64,000 nt of DNA. Origin: Elmis aenea. Taxonomy: Eukaryota > Arthropoda > Insecta > Coleoptera > Elmidae. The notes below the pieces were generated by a model. That model had not been told where the DNA came from. It made no database searches and saw nothing but the letters and a program-made list of their open reading frames with translations. The first letter of the stretch is position 1. Each line of letters opens with the position of its first letter. The position numbers and the translations under genes were made by a program. Positions 35,330 through 47,159 of the stretch are shown piece after piece. Location: assembly GCA_947652605.1 (NCBI GenBank), contig OX393577.1:20277466-20341465 (forward strand). Reading direction: 5' to 3'.

Positions 35330-35640
35330 AATTTAAGTTTCCATTCATCATCTTAAACTCAACAAATTTTCAATTTTTTTTAACAATTTTCAACATCTTT
35401 TAATTCAACATCATAAAACATTTTTCATCTATTTTTAAAAAAACGTAAGTATTATTAAGAATTAATTTAGTAAACTATTTGTTAAACTAAATATATAAAA
35501 AGTGAATTTGTATAATAACTATAAAATACATTTTAGCCCTGAGGATGCCGATAAAACAGATGCGGCGAAACATGTAATATCTTAAAAAAAAAAAAAAAAA
35601 TTATAAGGAATAAACCTGTTTTTGAAAACCAGCAAACCTT
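35330..35640 (+). mobile_element. Non-autonomous retroelement tail with hammerhead-like core
   Basis: The sequence runs from CATTCATCATCTTAAACTC through TTTTCAATT-type runs to the CTGAGGATGCC core at 35539, an A run (35584-35600) and a terminal block AATAAACCTG...GAAAACCAGCAA (about 35608-35636). The same terminal block follows the core at 58335 and appears in complement at 51425-51455, defining a dispersed family. No ORF. It may be a Penelope-related or SINE-like element. Confidence 0.5.
35539..35570 (+). ncRNA. Hammerhead-ribozyme-like core
   Basis: CTGAGGA (CUGANGA), extra T, GCCG, loop, CGGC, GAAA, then CATGTA, where the last A of GAAA plus CA can pair with TGT and leave a GUA triplet. 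The very short stem III resembles hammerheads thought to act as dimers. Stem I is weak in this copy. Confidence 0.45.
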
Positions 35641-35779
35641 TGTTTAATTTAACAAAATTACAAATAATATTAAAATATTATAGTCAATATAATGATATAC
35701 ATATACACACCTAATGGATACATTTTTAATGATATATTTACCAATAATGCATCAGCACATTTTACTTTCAACGTGCCCA

Positions 35780-37235
35780 AAGAATCAATGGCGAATTAAA
35801 AGTGCAAGCCGACTGATCAGTCGCACGCGGTGGGTTTTACTGTAAGGGATGCGGTCAAAAATATGCCAACCAAGGACGAGGAAATGTAAACTATTTATCT
35901 CATAATATTTGTGACGAATTTGTAGGTCTTGTTGATTGATAATCAAGTAAGAGCGAAAATAATTGAAGAAATCAAATCTGCGACTTATTATATTATAATT
36001 GTTGAGTCCACTCCCGATGTTGCGCATATCGATCAACTAACTTTTGTCATAAGACATGTTTCATCCTGTGGTAATATAAAGGAAAGATTTATGGAATCCA
36101 TTCCCATAGATAAACACATGTCTTCATATTTGGAACCAGAAGTTTGGTAAACTTTAATAAAATTAGGAGTGGCTGTTAAAAACTGTCGAGGACAATCATT
36201 TGATAATGCTTCTAATATGTCAGGGAAGAACTCATGTTTTCGAGCACGTATTAAAGAACATGGCTCAAGTGCCGTTTTTATTCCGTGTGTTAATCATTCC
36301 TTAAATTGAATTGGAAATTTCGCTGCAGAAAGTTGTTGCGCCGCAATTCAGTATTTTATGTTTGTGCAGAATTTATTCACATTTATTTCTGCGTCAACCC
36401 ATCGCTGGAAAATTTTAACCAGAAATCTAGAAATGTGAAAAGAGTTTCTATAACAAGATGGTCAGCAAGAGCAGATGCTGTATTAACTGTAAAACTTGGT
36501 TTCACCCATATAAAAGAAGCGCTAACTGAAATTTGTAATTCAAAAGCGGAAAAAAAAATTACCATAGTGGAGGCGACTTCACGTCTGAAGAAAATGGACA
36601 AATATGAAACCGCCCTAATGACAGTGGTGTGGAATACTATTTTACAAAAAAACTTATGCTACTAGTAAATCACTGCAATCAGAGGAGTGCGAACTATTGA
36701 AAGGATCTACCTTACTGAAGCCATTAGAAAATTTTATCAATAATTTCAGAGAAGAATTTAAAAAGACGCAACTGATTTATCAGGGCTAACATTTAATGTT
36801 GAAGATGGACACACTCGCAGACAACAAAAGAGAAAAATGTTTTTTTTAGTGAAAACAAAGAAATCGGACATAAATTTACAATAAGAGAAAAATTCACAAT
36901 TGATTCATTTTATGCCATACTATGTGATAACACCGGGGTAGAACTATTTCAAAGAACTCAGACGTATGAAGTTGTTGTAGAGCCTTTTCAAATATTTTTT
37001 GATTGGAAATTATCAATAGAAGAAAAACAGAACGCGATAAAAAAGTTAGAGAATATTTACAAAAAAGACATTGATGTTTGTACTTTTGAAGATGAATTTG
37101 TCAATTTTTAATATTTCCTAAAGAAAACGAGGACACCATAAAAACCACACCAGACATCTTTCGAGCTGCCAAAGAAATGTCTTGCACCTTTCCGAATGTT
37201 GAAATATTTGAAATTAATTATTACAATGAAAAGAA
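35780..37235 (+). pseudogene. hAT transposase pseudogene (ZMYM1/DUF4371-like)
   Basis: Readable pieces in order: LSHNICDEFVGL, VRAKIIEEIKSATYYIIIVE, STPDVAHIDQLTFVIRHV, NCRGQSFDNASNMSGK, AVFIPCVNHSLN, STHRWKIL, TRWSARADAV, TSKSLQSEECELL and TFPNVEIFEI. These match the RNase H-like core of zinc-finger-MYM-type/DUF4371 hAT transposases, including D residues in VESTPD and SFDNASN. Numerous stops and frame changes show it is inactive. The C-terminal dimerisation region is cut off near 37235, where a mariner piece begins. Confidence 0.8.
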
Positions 37236-37390
37236 CGAGGTTCGAGGATGTTTCAGCGATCCAGAAGACTGCAAAAAAGCAACCAAGGGCGATTACGGAA
37301 GAAGCGTGTTCAAGGGCCATCGATTCGTTGTATAAGCGATGTAAACGGTATTAAGGAGCGGGCGCGGATTATATTGAACGATGACATAAA
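37236..37390 (+). pseudogene. mariner transposase C-terminal fragment
   Basis: The frame reads FEDVSAIQKTAKKQPRAITE, then SRAIDSLYKRCKRY and GAGADYIE after a frame change, the usual end of mariner transposases. It abuts the hAT pseudogene on the left and lies 340 bp before the SLC9C start codon. Confidence 0.6.
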
Positions 37391-37733
37391 TGAATACTAT
37401 TGACCTTTCTCGAGTGTTTTATTATGCCTCAGTACGGGATCTTAATTGCCACACTGTATATTTGCCATTTAAGTTCTTTTTCTGCACATATCTATATATA
37501 TATAAATTTTAAATAAAAATAGGAAATGTGACAGCTATCAAATCATCTCGGCTCTCTACAAGCACAACTCCATAGAAAAAGGACAACTACACAACTCCCT
37601 CACAACCAAATCTCTGGTCATGTAAATAAAGCAGGCGAAAAACAAAATTTATTTTGAAAGTATTTTAAACTGGTGAAAAGTTGTATTAATTGTATACAAA
37701 AGATAAAATTTAAAACAAATATATATTACAATA
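37391..37733 (+). other. Upstream region of the SLC9C gene
   Basis: An A+T-rich region with a TATATATATAAATTTTAAATAA run at about 37492-37516. It may contain the promoter and 5' UTR, but no element is distinctive enough to call. Confidence 0.35.
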
Positions 37734-40700
37734 ATGTGGCTTTTAAAAATGTGGTTCGTATTCTTCATTAGTGTAGCTAGTGCCAATGAACAATCAAACA
37801 ACGACACGTTCGCTGCAGTTCAAGTGAGTGACTATGTTGGGAACGCATATTTATTTACATTTACGGCCTTGTTCATTGGAGCAGTGTACCGTGTCGTAAA
37901 AAAAGCCTACAGACTGCACTTGCCACTCAGGATTAAGATGGTATTCTTCGGAGCGCTCATAGGTGTCGCTTCAAGATATAGTTCAAATATAAAACAGTGG
38001 TGTGAAATAACGTCGGTAAAACCACATGATTTGATCCTCACTTGTCTGCCGATGCTGTTGTTCAAGGCTTCGTTCTGCGTTGATGGGCGCACTTTCATGC
38101 GATCCTTGGGACAGATATTTCTTGTGGCAGTACCTGGACTAATTTTGTCGGCTGTTTTTACAGGGATAATGATGATATTTGTTTTACAACACCAAAACTG
38201 GAGTTATCCCATGGGAATATTGTTTGGCATCATTTGTAGTCCCACTAGCCCAATTGAAATAATCGCAATACTCAATGAACAAGGGCACTCAAAGCAGTTG
38301 ACTGTTTTACTTGAAGGAGAATCCATGATTGGTGATGGTATTTCAATTCTCTTGTATGAAATGATGATCGGTCATATTTTAGGTGCCGTAGCCCATTGGT
38401 ATCAAATTATGTTCTTATTTTTTAGATTGTCATTGGGTGGCCTTATTGTAGGATTGTTGATTGGTTGTATCACTAGATTTCTTATAGGACAAGTGTATAA
38501 CGATCCAGTAAACGCACTGACAGTGACCTTAGCATCAGCTTATTTAAGCTTTTACATTGGTTATGAGTTATTAGCTGTCTCTGGTATAATACCGGTAGTT
38601 GTGGTTGGGATCATGGCAGGTTTTGAAAGAACGAGTTTGTCTGCGGAAATTGAAATTTTCTTAATGCAGTTTTGGGACATGATGGCTTGCGCCATCAACA
38701 CCGTTCTGTGTTTTATAATGGGAGTTATTTTTACAAAAAATATTATAGATTACATTGAATATGCAGATTACGCGTTGGTTATCGTGACGTACGTGGTTGT
38801 ATTCGCCATTCGGTTCCTAACTTTCTTACTTCTTGCGCCGATTCTTAGTCGCATCGGGTATGGACTAAGTTTTCGGGCTTTGGTGGTGGTCGTGTGGGCT
38901 GGTTTGCGTGGGGCTGTGTCGTTTTGTATGGTTTTGGCCTGTTTAGAAGCAAAATCGCTGGAGTCCATGGGCAGACAGTCACTAGTGCACGTAGCGTCTT
39001 TGGTTGCCTTAACATTGCTGATAAACGCCATCACCATGCCTACGCTTTTGCGCCTTCTGGGACTATCAGAACAGTCGTCAGCCCGAATAACGAACATGAA
39101 CAACTGCATGAAACACTTACTGGACAGAAGGGATAAAACAATTTCCATACTTAAGATGGACAGGTATAGTTCTTTGTCCTACGCCTATCTCTTTTTGTTA
39201 CACGAAAACAATTCCAGATTTTTGGCTGATGCGAACTGGCCCCTTGTTGGTACAGCTACCACAATAAAACATCCCTTCAAAATAAAAATTAGCGAGAGCG
39301 ATGACGAGGAAGATTACTGGCTCGGCAAACGTCCGACAACTTGTCCGGATTGCAAAAAGGAAATTCCCCACCAACCAACCGTCAAGGAAATGCAGAATAT
39401 GATGAAGTAAGTAATTTGTTACTAAGCAACATTGAAAAAACAAAAATGCATGAACACTAACCATACTACCACTAAAAAATGTTATTCGGGAAGTGTAAAA
39501 ATATCCATGTTCCGTTTTGCTACTATCGATCGTTCAAACGTCAGTAGCAGGCCGGAATATAAGTATTCAAATCAAATACCAATAGTTATCGTCATTTTTG
39601 AGGTAATCCGCTGTATTTTCTACCGGCCATAATTGGTTTTAAATGGTACTAATAACTCCAACTTATCTCATCCTACGACTTTTGTGTGCCATAAAAATAC
39701 TAAAATTATTTTTAGGGAAGCAAGATTAAGAATACTAAAAGCAAAGAAAATTTCATACGCGCGACAGTATGAAAAAGGAATGATAACGAAAGATGGCATG
39801 AGAGTCTTAGTACGAGCAGTAGAAGTGGCCATGGACACTCAGGCCGCTCTAATCGAACTAGATGAATTGCATAAGCTTTTCCATCACCAGGTAAAGGCGA
39901 AATACTTTGATATTTTAGTAAATAACTGTACAAAACTTGGCATTTTAGGGATTTTTCTATAACCTCCGAAGAAAGTTGTTGGTACTATTTTTCCGGAAGA
40001 GTGAAACAAACATCAAACCACCAAGAAAATATTGGCGAAGAAAATGCTACTACATTATAATGCATCCTGCGTTCAATATATTCATTAATTGTGCTGTTGT
40101 CCTCAGTACTATCCCTATAGGATTGGAGATTGGTTTGAATCCTAGATCTGGTTCAACGATAGATTCATGTATAAAGGGGCTCAACACTGTGTTCTTTGCA
40201 ATCTATTTTTTTGAATTCTTGCTTAAAATTTACGGATATTCTTGGATTTACGTGTGCAAACACGGATTTGGAACATACTTTAGGTATGTTACTAATTAAA
40301 TTATTAAAATAATTACTTATCAAAAACCCAACTCCTATGGTTTTTTTTTGTAGATCGTACTGGAATGTTTTTGATTTTCTTGTGTTGGTAATGGCATTGG
40401 GGGACTTGGTTATAGATTACTTTGATGTGTTCGTTGACTCATTTGATAAATCAAGCAGTACAGCCAAAACACTATCTGCTGCTGCACAATTTATAAGAAT
40501 AATAAGATTGATCCGTCTATTACGTTTGTGCATGGCTTGGCAATCTGGATTAATTAAATTTTGCGATTCTAAAATAGACAAACACTTGGCATACGCCTAT
40601 GACATTGGCAAGGTAATGTTCGTTCCACTGTACCTGGTGATTTAGTTTGACTGTCGCACCCCTATTACTTTGCTATTTTAAAGGAAACGCCCTATAAACT

Positions 40701-43700
40701 TAAATTTTTGTTAATCGCAAGAAATTCAGTATACAATGACGTAAAATGTATTTTTCTACAATACTAATTCCGACATTTTTAGGGTTTCGTTACCGGTGAA
40801 GAAGAAGTGGTAGAAATGTTACCATACATGATAGACAACAAAGTAATCCGGGAAGATTGTCGTCTCAGGATGGAAGCCGATCGTCTAGCCATCACCAAAG
40901 AACTGGGAATGATACAGAAAGACAGACCTTGGATAGCAACAACAGTTAAAACGCGCCAAGCCATAAGAGCAACGTTAAACTCCATGGCACATGCTATAAC
41001 GGAACTTAAAGAATCTGGTAAGAAGGCTACGAAACAATTTATGCAACAATAATTTAATTTTTGAATATTTCGATAATTTCCTCCTCAGACAAACGCTTAC
41101 CACCCCACGAATTGTAAAAGTATTTTGTTAGTATAATTGTACTGATCAGGCCCGTAAACTGCATCCATTACTTATTTCTTTGCTCGCTGTTTTAGGTCGT
41201 TGTGGGAGTCAGATCATCTTCGTGAATCCATAAACGTCCTGCCTATTTTTGATGCTGAAGTCCTTTTTGGTTCAAAAGTTTCATTTTTTTAAATTTACTC
41301 ATGAGTCCTTCTACTTAGGTGTAGGATTGTTGTGTTATGCTGACTTTTTTACATCTTTTTCTGCCCTGTGCTAGCTTTTTTTATGCCTTTCTATTTACTG
41401 TTTCTATGTTGCTGTTTTATTTACTTCGTCTTGCCAGGTTTTTCTCGGTCTAGCTCTTTTGGTTTTGCTTGTAATTTTGCTTCATAGCTTTTCAGCTTTT
41501 CTGGTTAACCTTTCTTCTTTCATACTACCTATGTGACCCACCCATCCATACTGTTTTTCTTGTATTTTTGTTCTCTATATGTTTTTTGGTGTTTCCTTGT
41601 ATTTTTCTAAGAAATATAATTTCTGCTGCATTCACACGCTACTATTTTTATTTGTGAGTGTCCACGTTTCACTTCCGTATAAAAGTGGGGTTACTATATT
41701 TACTACCTGATTTTACCTCTTCCACTTTGGTTCGTTTTGGGACTTCTCTATTTTACAAAAATTTTGTTCTTTCTGTTAAATATTCTTCCCACATTTCCTG
41801 TCCTTTCGCTTATTTCCTTGTCCATTCCTACATTAGTCTATGATTACTCTCTGAATATTTAAAGCTTTCTACCTCTTCCAACTTCCAACCTAAGCCCATT
41901 TAAGGAGATGTTATGCCTTTTGTTCTCTGTTGTAACGATCATAGTTTTAGTTTTTTCTGTAATTGTTTTCATATTGATTTTTTCCAATTCCTGGTTTAGA
42001 TTTTCTAGATTATGCTTCTACATTCAAAATTTTTATACCGGAGCTAAATTGTAGCCAACGAATGCGCTTGTTCACTTAAAGTTGAATCTAAAATTTCTTT
42101 GTTTCCTCAAGCATACCCAGTATAATTTATATCTAAAATATACGAAATGTGTAATTTTTTGTATTCCACATTTCTATTGAGTCCCTAATCATTCTTTTAA
42201 AATAGTTGTTGGCTTTATTTACCATCTTTATCTTTATTTAAAATTAATAAATTTAACTCGTGTTTCGTTCTGCTTTTTTTATTAGGTTGGATTGACGATG
42301 CAGAGTTTACAAAATTGATGGAATCAATGGGGGAACGATTAAAGTTCATACGATCACACGTAAAGTCAATAGAGCCTAGTCCGCCTAAAGTTATACTAAA
42401 AGAAGTGTCATGGATGGCGGACGATGAAGCGATATTTAAGTTCTTTTATGAAAATGTCGTTACAAAGATATACGACTCTGGCGATGTCGTGTATATGGAC
42501 GGAGAAATGCCTGACGGGATTTATCTTATATTAACAGGTAACCGTTTAATTCATTATAGATACAGTGTCCCAATAAACAATGACCGGTCCCAGTACCCTG
42601 AATTTTTAAGAAAATCAATGAAAAACCCTTGAAACTCCCTATCACATGATATAAAATTTGATTTTCTAACGCGAACAACTTTTTTTATGGATATAGCAAA
42701 CATTAAATCAGAAAAAGACCTGTGAAAAAATTACAAAACCAACGCAGCTTAAAACATTATGTATGCGGGTATATTAAAAAAAATAAATATGGCGCTCATC
42801 CAGCGTAGTTGGGAGTTAGTTTAAAATAACAACCCACGATTGCTTTTCAGGACTGCTAAAACTGACGTACATTCCCAAAAAAGAAACGATATACAGATTA
42901 AACGAATATGGTGCTCTGCCTGTGACAGACTACTTAATATCAACGAGATTCAATGAACAACTTGTAGATTATATTGTGTCAGGAAACTGTATTGGAGAAC
43001 TTGGGGCCCTTACTGGTCGCCCCTACGACTGCACTATTATCGCAGAAACTCCTAGTCAAGTGTATATAATTGATAACAACGTTCTAAAGCAAGCGATGGA
43101 AAAAGATCCGGACAAAGTTGTAGGGTAGGTGTGGTATTAAATCATAAGAAAATTACATTAAAGTGACGTGTTTTCAAACAGAATTAGAAACGTGTGGAGA
43201 CTTTCTTCTGATGACGTAGAGTGAATATATCCAATTGGCTAGTTCTGTGGTGTTTAAATTGACGTATCGTGTGAAATTTCTAATTGTCAAAAATTCAAAA
43301 AGTTTGCAAATGCCTTTACTGTTTGTAGAAATATTAAACAATATTAAAGGGATGAATAACAACCACCAATTCGTTCAGAAACCGATTAAAAGTATTTTTT
43401 ATAGCTCTCCAAAGTTTTCGAAAAATTGCCTTAAATTTTTTTTTAAATACTTAAAATTAGCAACAGATATTTTGTATTAATGCTGAAAGTGTACAGGTGT
43501 TGAAATTGCCTATGTAGGTATAACCGTTAAAAGGTTACATCAGTGGTTCTCAACCTGTGGAGCGCGCCAAATATCGGAAGGGGGGCACAAACAAATTAAC
43601 GGGAAAACTATTTATCTAAACAACAAGTCCCCAACTCAAAACGGGACGGATTTAATAACAATTGGAGGATGTTTTTTTAGTCACCAGTGTGAAACTGGAG

Positions 43701-44750
43701 GCGAGTTTCAAAACAATTAGAGGATCTTATTTTAGTAGTCGCTGCATAGAAAAGGGGGCGCAATAAAAAAGGAGATGAAAAAAAGACCGTAAGTTCAAAA
43801 ACGTTGAGAAACACTGGATTACATGTTAGATTATTTAAGTATAATTTTTAACATAAATTAGCTTAATAAAATTAATAAGACTACACCTAATGAAGAGATG
43901 AGATTCTTAAGGCTCGTTTCGACTTAATATTTTTTATTTGTAAGAATTCTACTGTAAGAGTCTCAAGATTTTTTTATATTACAGATTAGATTGCCGGCTT
44001 TGGAAGTTCGTCTCTATTAGATTGGCTGCAGCAATTTTGATGGACACGCCGGCGTACCAGTCTGCAACTCAAGAGAAAGTACGCTCTGCACTGGAACGAG
44101 CGTTCGTTCCAAATCTTTCTCGTTACAAAATGTTTACGGCCAACGACATGATGGAGGATATAATCCTTATCGAAGGCGTCGTCATCGACTTCATCACCAG
44201 GGAATATTACACAGCTCCTTGTCACATTCCCAGGTAATTGCTCGTAAGCTTATCACTGACGGAGTATTACAAAATATAATAAAAACAATTGCAGGACCGT
44301 GCAGAAACTAATATTATCAAGAAGCAGTCTCATGCACTTGAAAACCACCATTGAAACTACATTGATGATCATTCCGACGAGAGACGTTGATGAATTTGAT
44401 ATAATGGAACGTGAAGAAGAAATTTCTGAAATGGTAAAACCGAAAATTATTACAAAAAAGCGCCTACAGTTTTTATTTGTCTGTAGGTACAGAGGTCCAG
44501 CGTTTCAATGAAATGTCTTCAGCACACAGCACTTGGACAAGCTGCGAAACAGAAGAGAAGAAAAAAGCAATTGTTTAATTTAGGTGGGCGAAGGGTGGTG
44601 AAGCATGGTGCAATTCATTCCGATGCCTCATCGTCGTTGCATTCGTCCAAAAGTCACTTAGTAAGTGAAATCAAACATAATTACAGTGCTGTGCAAATTA
44701 ATTGGGACAAACAGGATATCAATGAAACAAAAGCACCGTTACAAACTTAA
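37734..44750 (+). CDS. Slc9c: Sperm-type Na+/H+ exchanger, SLC9C family, ten exons
   Basis: Exons: 37734-39406, 39716-39890, 39949-40283, 40354-40612, 40783-41017, 42286-42537, 42851-43124, 43985-44233, 44295-44433, 44487-44750. All introns are GT-AG and the joined frame is 1284 codons with no stop. Residues 1-480 form the exchanger domain, with hydrophobic helices, EGESMIGDG at 194-202 and AGLRGAVSF near 391. Residues 657-787 are a voltage sensor: S1 at 657-676, S2 at 693-712, S3 at 731-747, and S4 with arginines at 776, 779, 782 and 785. A CNBD follows at about 940-1070 (SGDVVYMDGEMPDGIYLI, GELGALTGRPYD). This triple architecture is unique to SLC9C. Members act in the sperm flagellar membrane, coupling voltage and cyclic nucleotides to proton export; that role is from the family. 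Odd: G200 for the usual N of the ND motif, SPTSP where DP is usual, and a 1.67-kb first coding exon. The human orthologue is of similar length. Confidence 0.9.
41295..42020 (-). mobile_element. LINE 3' fragment in intron 5 of SLC9C
   Basis: On the minus strand it reads TEKTKTMIVTTENKRHNISL, then KEISERTGNVGRIFN, RVNAAEIIFLRKIQGNT and the family 3' end near 41295. It is the same family as 1-593 and 22258-23095. Many stops; antisense to the host gene. It accounts for most of the 1268-bp intron. Confidence 0.8.
43541..43816. mobile_element. hAT MITE in intron 7 of SLC9C
   Basis: CAGTGGTTCTCAACCTGTGG at the left and GTTGAGAAACACTG at the right are the common hAT ends, with an 8-bp duplication matching at 7 of 8 bases (GGTTACAT / GATTACAT). 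276 bp, non-coding. The region just after it (43880-43915) holds a degenerate CTAATGAAGAG motif like that at 18085. Confidence 0.85.
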
Positions 44751-44879
44751 CTTATTCACTATTTTTCAATTATGGTCAACTTTCGCTTTAATTATCTACC
44801 TCATCTCTTTAGCCTTTAATGCCAATGCCACTAGTTTTCCAAACATTACTACTACTTCAGGATCCTTATCCGCACTTAA

Positions 44880-45536
44880 CCCTCCAGTACTAACATGATT
44901 TTTGTAACGCGAGTACTAACATCGGTCTGTGGGACCGAATTCATCCAAAGCTTATTTTATGAGTATTATTTAAATTCTAAGTGTGCTTTATATTAAAAAA
45001 AAACCTTCGAAGCATATTTGAATCTGTACTCTTTGAATTAAATGCTGCAAATACGTTTGTGGCAGCTATGTTTAGTATACGATAAAAAAATTACCATAGG
45101 CCACCTTCTCGTATTTCTAGCGCAGTTATAGCCTGAGCATAGTTTGTCCACTATATCAACACCAGACTTTGTACATTGTACAACATAATAATTTGTGGTT
45201 TTCCCGTATTTTCATCAAGACTATCAAAATCATAGGGTATTTCTCGTTTGTTCTTTTTTATTATGCCTACCACAGTTCGTTTCTTCTCCAACAAAGTTTT
45301 ACATAATGGTAATAATAATCCAATTAGTAACATCAATACTAACACGGGTCTGCGAGACCAAAATACCCAAAAAACTGGCAAAAATCGCTAAAAAACGCTT
45401 GCCACTGCGAGAGCTGGTCGATAAATAGATATAATGAAGATAGCGACGAGCCCAACCCCCTTCTCACACGCGTTTTCTAGTTTCGGGGATAAAATTGGGG
45501 GGTCGGTCTGTGAGACCGCATGTTAGCACTGGAGGG
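44880..45536. mobile_element. piggyBac-type MITE with GGTCTGTGRGACC palindromes
   Basis: The ends CCCTCCAGTACTAACAT and (complement) CCCTCCAGTGCTAACAT lie next to TTAA (44876-44879 and 45537-45540). The motif CGGTCTGTGGGACCG near the left end recurs as CGGTCTGTGAGACCG near the right end and as GGGTCTGCGAGACC inside. It lies 130 bp after the SLC9C stop codon, so it may supply or disrupt the 3' UTR. No transposase. Confidence 0.85.
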
Positions 45537-45649
45537 TTAATAAGAGGGGTATTTTTAGGTAATCTAATTACCCGAGAAAATGAAATGTTAAATGAAAATT
45601 GTCAGTCCGTTAAATATCTGTAACAATTTGAACCTGAAGAGAAAAGTTT

Positions 45650-45925
45650 CATCCAAATACAATAAGTCTGAAAAGTTCTCTACTTTATTTTTGACAAAAA
45701 TGAATGAACTCAACCGTCGAAGCGTTGTAAAGTTTTTCACTAAGGGTAATGGACTAAAATTTATCCATAAGAGAATGACCGATCTGTATGCAAATAAAGC
45801 CTCATCTTTATTCCAAATAAAATTATGGTCTAAGCAGTTTCGACGAGATCGATCCGAAATCAGGTCGGTCAGTTAAGGCCAGAACTGATGACATGGTTAA
45901 AAAAAAATTGTAAAAAAGTAATTTT
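45650..45925 (+). pseudogene. mariner transposase N-terminal fragment
   Basis: NRRSVVKFFTKGNGLKFIHK and RMTDLYANKASS, then IKLWSKQFRRDRSE, match the first helix-turn-helix region of mariner transposases. A frame change near 45860 leads to RSVKARTDDMVKK. Nothing further follows. Confidence 0.65.
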
Positions 45926-46091
45926 TTTGGGTCTCCCACGTACTTTCTTTCGTGGCTAGGTAAATTACATAAAAATACGCTTAAAATTTTTATCATTTAA
46001 ATTTTTGTTGCGCACTCCATCTTTGTTGTGTGTTCCGCTCGCGCTACAGACTACTGTAGGGGGATTGACCCCCTCTTCAGTCGTTGGAGGT

Positions 46092-46381
46092 CAGCGCTGC
46101 CGTTAGAAGTTGCGGGGCCCTGGGCAGAACCTAAAGGCGTGACATCTATCTGAGAATATTTAATGCAATTTTTACATTATTTTTGGTACGATTCAACATT
46201 CAACAGTATCATAAAACCTTCATGCTGAAGGAGAACGGTTTTGTTGTAGAAAAATACTGACTTAGAGGAGGTAAAATTGTATCCATTTCGTTTCAAAATG
46301 CGGGTCCAGGTTGCGCGTGGCCCCTGATAACGCGGCGCCCTGGGTGAAGGTCCATATCGCCCATACCTAACGGCGGCCCTG
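46092..46381. mobile_element. hAT MITE, CAGCGCTGCCGTTAG ends
   Basis: Left CAGCGCTGCCGTTAGAAG and right CTAACGGCGGCCCTG, with an 8-bp duplication matching at 7 of 8 bases (TTGGAGGT / TTAGAGGT). The inner GGGCCCTGGGC and GGCGCCCTGGG blocks occur at both ends. 290 bp, G+C-rich ends, non-coding. Confidence 0.85.
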
Positions 46382-46934
46382 TTAGAGGTACAAGAATAGT
46401 GGGTAAGGATGTGGGATAGTCAAGGATGGGCAAGGATAGGTGGAAGTACTGCGACAGTATTTGCCTATAGTAGGTAGAGGGAACCACCTGTAACCTTTAC
46501 CATGGCCAACTTCATTCATAATCCGCTACGCTACTTATATGGCCGTCCCAATTGATCATAAATGTCGTTCCCAGGTAAACGTCAAAAAAGTACATCAACT
46601 GGCGCTCCCTGTGAAGTATATCAATAACTATATTTTTTAAATTGATAGTTAGTCACATATTTCCATAAAACTTTAGACTTGAATAATAATGGGCGTTTAC
46701 ACTAATTTTTAATTTCTTCAGAATTTGATAGATTTGGTGTTCAGAATATCATATGTGAAGTTAAAATTGTTTAAATCAACTTCGTTTATTTATTATTAAC
46801 GATTAAAGTTTTCCCGCGGCAAGTTGCGCCGTAAACGGCTTGAACGATGCGCACGAGAAATGACGTCACTCTCCGTACGTACTCCTCGATGAGGCAAATC
46901 ACACGTGTGTGCTTGTTGTAAATATAACGCAACC

Positions 46935-47135
46935 ATGTCGTCGTACAGAAGAAAGTGGTGTTTTGTGCCTGAATGTAAGACCACTTCTACAAAAAACCCA
47001 GAAAAATTGTTTTTTGCTGTTCCGGATAATTCCACCAAAAGAAAAAAATGGTTTGATGCAGCAAGACGTTGTATTTCCGACGTAAGCGAAAAAACTAAAT
47101 TATATTGTTGCGAAGACCATTTAAAATTTGAATAA
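46935..47135 (+). CDS. THAP zinc-finger ORF, truncated P-type transposase N-terminus
   Basis: 66 codons from the ATG at 46935. C9 and C14 form the first pair, C59 and H62 the second, with P30 and W39 at the usual spacing: the THAP C2CH layout. In P-type transposases this domain binds sites near the element's ends. The usual phenylalanine after the last histidine is shifted (HLKF), and the frame stops directly after the domain, 25 bp before the LTR element. A free THAP protein could compete for the transposase's sites, but that is speculation. It may also be exon 1 of a larger, now lost gene. Confidence 0.75.
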   Translation: MSSYRRKWCFVPECKTTSTKNPEKLFFAVPDNSTKRKKWFDAARRCISDVSEKTKLYCCEDHLKFE

Positions 47136-47159
47136 ACTAAAAAATATATTAAATAGTAT

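Noticed and set aside
44434..44511. Read-through of exon 9 to a stop at 44511
   Set aside because: A 53-bp GT-AG intron (44434-44486) keeps the frame open for 88 more codons including the stop, and makes the whole coding sequence a multiple of three.
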